NCBI GenBank assembly: GCA_025463665.1
Contig: JAODAY010000101.1
Coordinates: 1 to 5,180, forward strand
Length of the DNA: 5,180 bases
DNA from: Microbacteriaceae bacterium
GTDB lineage: Bacteria; Actinomycetota; Actinomycetes; Actinomycetales; Microbacteriaceae
Direction of reading: 5' to 3'
Each line of letters starts with the position of its first letter. The stretch's first letter is position 1. Positions 1 to 4,646 of the stretch are shown here, piece after piece. Below the pieces are notes generated by a model. It was given only the letters and a program-made list of their open reading frames with translations, did no database searches and had not been told where the DNA came from. The position numbers and the translations under genes were made by a program.

Positions 1-26
1 GACCAGACCACCGACGACGAGGTCAT
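1..26 (-). CDS. Possible N-terminus of a leftward gene, cut by the window edge
   Basis: On the minus strand an ATG at 26-24 opens a frame reading MTSSSVVWS to the window edge. A GAGG lies six bases before the ATG as a modest ribosome binding site. Further upstream, plus-strand 59-64 reads TACAGT on the minus strand, matching a TANNNT -10 box at a distance that gives a short leader. I see no convincing -35. The gene would lie just downstream of the TetR gene on the same strand, where regulated efflux transporters are often found, but nine residues cannot identify a family. The alternative is plain intergenic DNA; plus frame 2 is also open here. Confidence 0.35.
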
Positions 27-72
27 CGCGTGCCTCGCTGTTCCGTGACGGTGGCACCACTGTAGCGGCGGG

Positions 73-96
73 TGCGGGCGGCGGATGCGGGCGGCG
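73..96. repeat. Short direct repeat, 11 bp at 13-bp period
   Basis: TGCGGGCGGCG occurs at 73-83 and again at 86-96, just past the stop codon of the TetR gene. It is probably slippage in GC-rich intergenic DNA. It has no dyad symmetry and no T tract, so I do not call it a terminator. Confidence 0.5.
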
Positions 97-97
97 T

Positions 98-625
98 CTA
101 CTGCGGCCGGGCGCCCGCGAGCGTCGATCGCACCAGTGCCGCGGCGAACTCCCCGTCGAGCGGCTCGTGGCTGACGATCGCGCGATAGAACACCGCGCCG
201 AGCAGCTGGTCGGCCACGCCCGAACCCGCGCCCAGCAGCCGGCCCAGCGCATCCCGTCGCTCGCGCCAGAGAGCGTCGACGTGGGGGCGCAGCTCCGGTT
301 CGCGCACCGCCGCCGCTACCAGTTCGGCGATCATGCGCCGCATGGGAGCCGGGTCCACGAACTCGGCCAGATCGGACACGAGCACGACGAGGTCGTCTTC
401 GAGCGAGCCGCCGCCGGGCACCGGCGTCTCGCCCCGCCACGACGCGATGGCGCCCGCGACGAGGTGGTTCTTCGTCGGCCACCTGCGGTACACCGTGGTC
501 TTGGCGACACCGACGCGCCTCGCCAGGTCGTCGACCACGAGCGCGTCGTACCCGCCCTCGCGCAGCGTGTCGCTCGCGTCGGCGAGGATCGCGGCATCCG
601 ATTCGGTGTTGCGGGGCCTGGCCAT
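98..625 (-). CDS. TetR/AcrR family transcriptional repressor
   Basis: A 175-residue one-component repressor. The N-terminal DNA-binding domain spans about residues 8-55, with the helix-turn-helix in VDDLARRVGVAKTTVYRRWP (31-50), the classic TetR pattern ending in TTVYRRW. The ligand-binding C-terminal domain ends with FYRAIVSHEPLDGEFAAALV (146-165), which resembles the TetR_C_11-type segment 'YRxLVTGEPLD'. Length is slightly short for the family (about 190-220) but nothing appears to be missing. The ATG at 625 is supported by GAGGAG (plus strand 633-638) seven bases upstream. The gene is divergent from the M50 gene, with an imperfect palindrome over a shared -10 in between, so autorepression and control of the neighbour are plausible. 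A leftward gene starting near 26 could be another target. The effector is unknown. Confidence 0.93.
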   Translation of the reverse strand: MARPRNTESDAAILADASDTLREGGYDALVVDDLARRVGVAKTTVYRRWPTKNHLVAGAIASWRGETPVPGGGSLEDDLVVLVSDLAEFVDPAPMRRMIAELVAAAVREPELRPHVDALWRERRDALGRLLGAGSGVADQLLGAVFYRAIVSHEPLDGEFAAALVRSTLAGARPQ

Positions 626-649
626 GGTGACGCTCCTCGAGTTCGATGA

Positions 650-669
650 CCACGGTAGCGTAACCGCGG
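650..669. promoter_or_regulatory. Divergent promoter with two-sided -10 and candidate TetR operator
   Basis: The plus strand has TAGCGT at 656-661 and the minus strand has TACGCT over 657-662. Both match the actinobacterial TANNNT -10 consensus, so one element could fire in both directions. It sits inside an imperfect palindrome centred between 659 and 660, CCACGGTAGCGTAACCGCGG, in which 7 of 10 pairs are symmetric and the core arms are CGGT and ACCG. A TetR dimer binding there would block both promoters. The palindrome and -10 matches are seen directly; operator function is inferred from position. Confidence 0.55.
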
Positions 670-693
670 GTCTGCGACACTGGAGTCATCGAC

Positions 694-1422
694 ATCTCCG
701 ACCTGACCACGCTCCTCGCCCCCACGGCCCCGCTCGAGATTCCGACCGGGGTCTTCGTCGCCATCGTCGCGGCGGCCGCGGCCCTGAGCATTCCCCGCGC
801 GACATGGCAGTGGTTCGGGCTGTTCACCACGCTCGTGCACGAGCTCGGCCACGCCATCGCGGCGATTCTCAGCGGACGCTTCGTCAGCGGCATCCGCATT
901 CACCGCAATCATTCGGGGGATGCCACGAGCTCGGGTCGTGGCGTCGCCGGCACTGTGATCAGCGGCATCTTCGGCTACCCCGAACCCGCTATCGCCGGAG
1001 CAGCCCTGTTGTGGAGCGTCTTCACCGGGTACACCGCGACGGCGCTCTTCGCGGGAGGGGTGGTGCTCGTGGTCACCCTGCTCGTGATCCGCAACCTCTT
1101 CGGGGTGCTCGTCGTGCTCGCCAGTGCGGCCGTCGCCGCGGGGCTGTGGTTCTGGGCGAACCCGGAGGTCCGCGGCTACGCGCTGCTCGCGCTCGGGATC
1201 GCGCTGCTGGTCGGCGCCCTGCGCGGGCTCGTCACGGTCGTCGGCGTGCATACCGCACGCCGCGGCCAGCTGCGCACCTCAGACGCCTATCTGCTGTTCA
1301 AGCGCACCGGCGTGCCGTCGCCGGTGTGGCTCACGGTCTTCGCCCTCATCATCGGCGCGTGCCTATTCTTCGCCGTGGGAGTCGCTGTCGACGGGCTCGG
1401 TCTGCGCACCGTCACGGTATAG
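694..1422 (+). CDS. M50B-like integral membrane metallopeptidase homologue, start codon unresolved
   Basis: A membrane protein of about 242 residues, counted from ATC 694. The zinc motif HELGH is at about residues 49-53 at the end of a helix (WQWFGLFTTLVHELGHAIAA), followed by GYPEPAIAGA (94-103) and a late TSDAYLL (196-201); this layout fits the Peptidase_M50B/YwaF-like group. Several hydrophobic stretches (about 18-33, 98-118, 120-150, 161-185 and 211-233) imply a polytopic protein. The frame is open from the TAA at 661-663 but has no ATG, GTG or TTG before GTG 835. Starting at 835 would place HELGH at residues 2-6 and lose the preceding helix, so I reject it. GGAG at 682-685 lies eight bases before ATC 694, the best-spaced candidate; ATC 688 and CTG 703 are alternatives. 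The family is clear, but proteolytic activity and substrate are unproven. The gene is divergent from the TetR gene and lies 61 bases before the oxidoreductase. Confidence 0.8.
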   Translation: MSDLTTLLAPTAPLEIPTGVFVAIVAAAAALSIPRATWQWFGLFTTLVHELGHAIAAILSGRFVSGIRIHRNHSGDATSSGRGVAGTVISGIFGYPEPAIAGAALLWSVFTGYTATALFAGGVVLVVTLLVIRNLFGVLVVLASAAVAAGLWFWANPEVRGYALLALGIALLVGALRGLVTVVGVHTARRGQLRTSDAYLLFKRTGVPSPVWLTVFALIIGACLFFAVGVAVDGLGLRTVTV

Positions 1423-1471
1423 CGACCGGAAGCCCGACGCGCCACCGCGCTCCGTCGCCGCGGGTCTCCGC

Positions 1472-1484
1472 TAGCGTAAAGGGA
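1472..1484 (+). promoter_or_regulatory. -10 box positioned for a leaderless transcript
   Basis: TAGCGT at 1472-1477 matches TANNNT and is followed by AAAGGG and then the ATG at 1484. Transcription would start at or next to the A of the ATG. No properly spaced Shine-Dalgarno is present, since AAAGGG abuts the start codon. No good -35 is visible about 17 bases upstream (GCTCCG at 1449-1454). Leaderless genes are common in actinobacteria. The octamer TAGCGTAA is identical to the one at 656-663. Confidence 0.6.
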
Positions 1485-2932
1485 TGAGCGAATTCGACGC
1501 CATCATCGTCGGCTCGGGACCCAATGGTCTCGCCGCCGCGGTGACGCTCGCCCGCGCCGGACTGTCGGTGAGGGTCTACGAACGCAACGCGACGATCGGC
1601 GGCGGATCGCGCACGGCCGAGCTGACGCTGCCCGGGTTTCACCACGACATCTGCTCTGCCGTGCACCCGATGGCCCTCGCCTCCGGCTTCTTCCGGCGGT
1701 TTCGGCTGCAGGATCGCATCGACCTCGTGGTGCCGGAGCTGTCCTACGGCCATCCACTCGACGGCGGCAGGGCGGGTCTCGCTTACCGTGACATCGAGCG
1801 CACCGCGGATCACCTCGGCGTCGACGGACCGGCATGGAAGAGCCTCATGGGCCCGCTCGTGCGCCGCGACGACGAGGTCGCGCAGTTCACCGGGTCACGG
1901 CTGCTGCAGTTGCCGCGGCATCCGCTCACCGCACTGAAATTCGGTCTGCGCGCGCTCGAGCAGGGCCTGCCCACCTGGAATCTCCGCTTCAGGGAAGACG
2001 TCGCCCCCGCCATGTTCTCGGGCGTCGCCGCGCACTCGATCCTGCCGATGCCGAGCCTGTCGACGGCCGGCGTGATGCTGTCGCTCGGGTCGCACGCTCA
2101 CGCGCGCGGCTGGCCGGTTCCCATCGGCGGCAGCCAGGCCATCGTCGAGGCGATGGCGGTAGACCTCCGTGCGCACGGCGGAGAGATCGTGCTCGACACC
2201 GAGGTCACCGACCTCGACGAGTTGCCCAACTCCACTGCCGTGCTGCTCGATGTGAGTGCCCGGGCGCTCGCGCGTATGGCGGGCGACCGGCTCCCCCGCC
2301 TCTACGCGAAGCAGCTCGAGCGCTTCCGCTTCGGCAATGCGGTGGCGAAGGTCGACTTCGCGCTGTCTGGACCGGTTCCGTGGGCGAACGAGGAGCTCCG
2401 CCGTGCGGGCACGCTGCACCTCGGCGGCACCCGTGCCGAGATCCAGGCGGCTGAGTCGGATGTCGCGGCCGGTCGTCACAGCGCCAACCCCTACGTGCTC
2501 GTCGCCCAGCCGTCCATCGCCGACCCCGGCCGCGCGCCGGGCACCGGGCACACGCTGTGGACCTACACGCACGTTCCGCGCGACTCCGCGCTCGACCAGA
2601 CGGAGGCGATCACCCGGCAGATAGAACGCTTCGCCCCCGGCTTTCGCGACGTGATTCTCGCCAGCTCGAGCCTCACGGCGCGGCAGATGGAGAACCACAA
2701 CCCGAATTACGTCGGCGGCGACATCTCCTCCGGCCAGGCGAGTTTCGCGCAGCTGCTCGCGCGACCCGTGCTCTCGCCCGATCCCTGGCGCACCCCGCTC
2801 GCGGGGCTGTACCTGTGTTCATCGTCGACCCCGCCGGGCCCGGGAGTGCACGGACTGTCCGGCTACTACGCGGCCCGAAGCGCGCTCAGGCACGAGTTCG
2901 GCATCGCGGCCGCCCCCTCGCTTGCACCATGA
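1484..2932 (+). CDS. FAD-dependent oxidoreductase, phytoene desaturase/PYROXD2-like
   Basis: A 482-residue flavoprotein of the CrtI/amine-oxidase-like superfamily. The Rossmann FAD-binding motif is at the N-terminus (IIVGSGPNGLAAAVTLARAG, GxGxxG at G10/G12/G15), with the ribose-binding acid E33 in VRVYERN. The second FAD signature is GGGSRTAELTLPGFHHDI (39-56). The C-terminal FAD-contacting segment is GLYLCSSSTPPGPGVHGLSG (about 443-462), followed by YYAARSAL. The length is usual for bacterial PYROXD2-like proteins (about 480-540), and the motif order is complete. The family oxidises or isomerises isoprenoid or other hydrophobic substrates with FAD; the substrate here is unknown. The start at ATG 1484 is set by the adjacent -10 and by the Rossmann strand beginning at residue 5. 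The SRPBCC gene begins 40 bases downstream, suggesting co-transcription. No carotenoid genes (crtB, crtE) are in the window, so I do not call it crtI. Confidence 0.9.
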   Translation: MSEFDAIIVGSGPNGLAAAVTLARAGLSVRVYERNATIGGGSRTAELTLPGFHHDICSAVHPMALASGFFRRFRLQDRIDLVVPELSYGHPLDGGRAGLAYRDIERTADHLGVDGPAWKSLMGPLVRRDDEVAQFTGSRLLQLPRHPLTALKFGLRALEQGLPTWNLRFREDVAPAMFSGVAAHSILPMPSLSTAGVMLSLGSHAHARGWPVPIGGSQAIVEAMAVDLRAHGGEIVLDTEVTDLDELPNSTAVLLDVSARALARMAGDRLPRLYAKQLERFRFGNAVAKVDFALSGPVPWANEELRRAGTLHLGGTRAEIQAAESDVAAGRHSANPYVLVAQPSIADPGRAPGTGHTLWTYTHVPRDSALDQTEAITRQIERFAPGFRDVILASSSLTARQMENHNPNYVGGDISSGQASFAQLLARPVLSPDPWRTPLAGLYLCSSSTPPGPGVHGLSGYYAARSALRHEFGIAAAPSLAP

Positions 2933-2962
2933 CCCCGTTGCACCCGCTCGCCCCCACCACCC

Positions 2963-2967
2963 AGGAG
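2963..2967 (+). promoter_or_regulatory. Ribosome binding site deciding the SRPBCC start
   Basis: AGGAG at 2963-2967 lies five bases before GTG 2973. This picks GTG 2973 over the farther-upstream in-frame start at 2922, which overlaps the preceding gene and has no Shine-Dalgarno. It also outweighs ATG 2994, which lies too far from this site. Confidence 0.75.
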
Positions 2968-2972
2968 AAACC

Positions 2973-3422
2973 GTGTCGACCACCGTTCGCCAGATGAATT
3001 GCTCGCCCGAAGACGTGTTCGCGGTGCTCGAAGACGGGTGGGTGTGGCCCACCTGGGTCGTCGGGGTCTCGAGAATGCGCGAGGTGGATGACGCGTGGCC
3101 GCGGGTCGGCTCGAAGATTCAACACTCCGTCGGTGTCTGGCCGGTGCTGATCAACGACGAGGCGACGGTGCTCGAGTACGACCCGCCGCGCCGGCTCGTG
3201 ACCCAGCCCGCCGGGTGGCCCATCGGTGAGGCCCGCGTGCGCATCGACGTGAAGCCGCGCGGAACCGGGTGCGTCGTGCGCATCACCGAGACGGCGGAGA
3301 AGGGACCGGGGTCGTGGCTGCCGCAGCCACTGCTCGACATTCCGCTTGCCTGGCGCAACACCGAGGTTCTGCGCCGGCTCGCCTACATCGCCGAGGGCAA
3401 GAAGAGGGAATCACGGTCATGA
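2973..3422 (+). CDS. SRPBCC (START/Bet v1-like) family protein
   Basis: A 149-residue soluble protein with the START/polyketide-cyclase helix-grip pattern. It has an early SPEDVFAVLEDGWVWPTWV (11-29; 'aspED VFavL.d...WptWv'), a run of alternating strands (KIQHSVGVWPVLINDEATVLEYDPPRRLV, 48-76; ARVRIDVKPRGTGCVVRITETA, 87-108), and a C-terminal helix (LDIPLAWRNTEVLRRLAYIAEGK, 121-143). The fold encloses a hydrophobic pocket, and family members bind or cyclise lipids, polyketides and similar ligands. No catalytic residue can be assigned. It starts at GTG with AGGAG five bases upstream. Its stop overlaps the next start (ATGA, 3419-3422), implying translational coupling. Lying next to a FAD oxidoreductase, it may handle the same hydrophobic substrate, which is inference from context. 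Confidence 0.85.
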   Translation: MSTTVRQMNCSPEDVFAVLEDGWVWPTWVVGVSRMREVDDAWPRVGSKIQHSVGVWPVLINDEATVLEYDPPRRLVTQPAGWPIGEARVRIDVKPRGTGCVVRITETAEKGPGSWLPQPLLDIPLAWRNTEVLRRLAYIAEGKKRESRS

Positions 3423-3724
3423 CCGACCCCGAAGACCCGACGAAGATGCGCAACCAGCCGGCACTGACCACGTCGCACGGGCTGGAGTGGCTCGTCATCG
3501 GGGCGATCAGCGCCGTGATCTGCATCGTGGTGCTGCTGTTCCAGCTGCCGTCGGCGGCGGCCGTGACCGGAGCGGTGTCGGTGTTCGTGATCTTCATGGG
3601 CATGCTCGTCGTTCGCTTCGGGATCGCCCGGTTGAAGCTGCGGTTGCGCCTGCTCGCGGTGCTGCTCGGGCTCATGCTGCTCGTGACGCTCGTCGATCTC
3701 ATCGCGATCATCTATGGCGCCTAG
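3419..3724 (+). CDS. Small three-helix membrane protein of unknown function
   Basis: A 101-residue protein I do not recognise. A polar N-terminus (MTDPEDPTKMRNQPALTTSH) precedes three hydrophobic segments at about 22-42 (LEWLVIGAISAVICIVVLLF), 46-69 (AAAVTGAVSVFVIFMGMLVV) and 78-99 (LLAVLLGLMLLVTLVDLIAI). A basic loop RLKLRLR (71-77) between helices 2 and 3 probably faces the cytoplasm. ATG 3419 overlaps the SRPBCC stop by four bases, and a purine-rich AAGAAGAGGGAA precedes it. A longer in-frame start at 3269 would read through the SRPBCC gene and is unlikely. The coupling suggests it is made together with the SRPBCC protein, perhaps as a membrane partner; this is inferred from position only. 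Confidence 0.8.
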   Translation: MTDPEDPTKMRNQPALTTSHGLEWLVIGAISAVICIVVLLFQLPSAAAVTGAVSVFVIFMGMLVVRFGIARLKLRLRLLAVLLGLMLLVTLVDLIAIIYGA

Positions 3725-3772
3725 AACGTTTCTGACCACTTGAAAATATTCACCGAAGAAAGGAAGACGCTC
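3725..3772 (+). promoter_or_regulatory. AT-rich gap with ribosome binding site and a near-palindrome
   Basis: This 48-base gap is clearly more AT-rich than its surroundings. It contains TGAAAATATTCA (3741-3752), a palindrome with one mismatched pair. GAAAGGAAG, with AGGA at 3761-3764, sits eight bases before ATG 3773 and is a good Shine-Dalgarno. A separate promoter for the acidic gene is possible, but no well-spaced -35/-10 pair is visible. Confidence 0.4.
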
Positions 3773-3997
3773 ATGAGTGACGCCACCAACGGTCGGGTCG
3801 AGGAGAACGGCGACCCGCTGACCGATCCGGCCATCGACAAGCAGACCGTGACGAACGACGCCGTCGCCGGCGAGACCGTGATCGACAACGGGCACTACGC
3901 CGGGCCGGAGGGTTCGGAGCCGCTCGAGGCCGAGCCCAGCCTTCCCGACAACGAGCTGGCCGGCGAGCCCATCGATTTGAACGACACCGAGAGTTGA
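3773..3997 (+). CDS. Small acidic, probably disordered protein of unknown function
   Basis: A 74-residue protein with 19 Asp/Glu against only one Arg and one Lys. It is rich in Gly, Pro, Asn, Ser and Thr, with no hydrophobic segment, no cysteine and no signal peptide. It reads as intrinsically disordered (for example GPEGSEPLEAEPSLPDNELAG, about 44-64). ATG 3773 has AGGA eight bases upstream. An alternative TTG at 3740 would add eleven residues encoded by the Shine-Dalgarno region itself, so I reject it. It lies 48 bases after the membrane-protein gene on the same strand and could be the last gene of the unit. I do not recognise a family. Good codon bias and a proper ribosome binding site support a real gene. 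Confidence 0.7.
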   Translation: MSDATNGRVEENGDPLTDPAIDKQTVTNDAVAGETVIDNGHYAGPEGSEPLEAEPSLPDNELAGEPIDLNDTES

Positions 3998-4011
3998 CGA
4001 CTCAAGGCTGA

Positions 4012-4047
4012 CCAAGCGGGCCACGACGGGGCTGATGCCCGGCTTGG
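4012..4047 (+). terminator. Candidate hairpin terminator without a clear U-tract
   Basis: CCAAGCGGGC (4012-4021) pairs with GCCCGGCTTGG (4037-4047), giving a 10-bp stem with one bulged G and a 15-base loop. It starts 14 bases after the stop of the acidic gene. What follows (CATTCACTTCT) is only mildly T-rich, so it is a weak intrinsic terminator at best, although many actinobacterial terminators lack T runs. It lies directly before the first recognisable piece of the ATPase relic. Confidence 0.45.
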
Positions 4048-4642
4048 CATTCACTTCTGACCGCAAGATGATGTCGACGCTTCACCCCCACAGCAATGGC
4101 GGAAGAATGCTGTTCAGCAAGGGCGCTCGCGACGTTCTGCTCGGCAGGCGCTCGCGACGTACTGCTCGGCAGGCGCTCCTTCGTCCAGGTGGGCAACACT
4201 GCGGTCCCGCTCTCCGATGAGTTGCGCCGGAGCGCAATAGACGACGTCGAAGTCTTGTCGGCAGAATCGTACCGAACACTCGGTGTCGCCTACCGCAAGA
4301 TCCTCGGGGGCACGAGGTCGGCGACGGCGCCCTCGACGGCTCGCTTGAGCAGCGGGCTTCTCGACCCTCGTCTTCGCGCAGCTTTTCAATGCGCTCAATG
4401 CGCGGTCCGAGTCGACGAGTGCTTTTCGCGGGCTATTCCGCAACAAGTGGCTTTGGGGATCAATCGTGTTGGGCGTGCTGCTGCAGGTCGCCGTCGTGGA
4501 GATGCCCCTGTTGCAGGTGGCCTTCGGCACTGCGTCCTTGGATGCAGGCCACTGGGCCTCATGCGTCGGGCCGGCCTCGATAGTGCTGTGGTTCGACGAG
4601 GTGCGCAAGATCGTGTTGCGCGGCAGGGCACGAGTGTTCTGA
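4044..4642 (+). pseudogene. Remnant of a cation-translocating P-type ATPase (Ca2+/PMA-like)
   Basis: Pieces of one protein lie in the right order but in different frames. Frame 3, 4044-4148: LAFTSDRKMMSTLHPH and then LFSKGARDVLLGR, matching the nucleotide-binding-domain motifs 'PFTSxRKxMS' and 'KGAPDxLL.RC'. Frame 1, about 4151-4315: RSFVQVGNTAVPLSDELRR and then LSAESYRTLGVAYRKILGG, the end of the same domain. Frame 3, about 4320-4358: GDGALDGSLEQRA. Frame 2, 4358-4642: FSTLVFAQLFNALNARS through LWFDEVRKIVLRGRARVF and TGA, the end of the C-terminal cation-ATPase membrane domain. TM1-4, the actuator domain, DKTGT, the TGD and GDGVND motifs and TM5 onward are absent; a full-length protein would be about 900 residues. 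A 25-bp duplication and a one-base loss cause two frame changes, and a large internal deletion near 4315 joins the halves. No ATPase function can remain. The substrate class is inferred only from the C-terminal domain type. Confidence 0.88.
4122..4178 (+). repeat. 25-bp tandem duplication, 2.3 copies, inside the ATPase relic
   Basis: Copy 1 spans 4122-4146 and copy 2 spans 4147-4171, differing at one base (T4136 against A4161). A third partial copy of 7 bases (GGCGCTC) covers 4172-4178. Each copy encodes ARDVLLG, copy 1 in frame 3 and copy 2 in frame 1. Since 25 is not a multiple of three, the duplication shifts the frame. Removing one unit joins SKGARDVLLGRR directly to SFVQVGNTAVPL in one frame. 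There are no spacers, so it is not CRISPR. Confidence 0.92.
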
Positions 4643-4646
4643 CGGG

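Noticed and set aside
331..1251. 306-residue minus-strand ORF
   Set aside because: Shadow of the M50 and TetR genes; repetitive charged composition typical of antisense frames in high-GC DNA.
835..1422. M50 gene starting at GTG 835
   Set aside because: This would put HELGH at residues 2-6 and discard clearly coding sequence, including the helix before the zinc motif.
1445..1463. CCGCG/CGCGG hairpin between M50 and the oxidoreductase as a terminator
   Set aside because: Only a 5-bp stem with a 9-base loop and no T tract, in very GC-rich DNA where such pairs are expected by chance.
333..1487. 384-residue plus-strand ORF across the TetR and M50 genes
   Set aside because: Arg/His/Pro-rich shadow translation with no family features, overlapping two genes that have clear motifs.
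2929..2997. 22-codon ORF whose ATG overlaps the oxidoreductase stop (ATGA) and whose TGA overlaps ATG 2994
   Set aside because: It could be a coupling leader peptide, but it has no ribosome binding site of its own and contains the AGGAG used by GTG 2973. Chance is more likely.
3998..4049. Extending the ATPase relic further upstream (frame 2 reads LKADQAGHDGADARLGIHF)
   Set aside because: It vaguely resembles the stretch before FTSDRK in such ATPases but has no diagnostic motif, so I start the relic at the first clear match.
4122..4178. Repeats as a CRISPR array
   Set aside because: The copies are directly adjacent with no spacers and lie inside a coding remnant.
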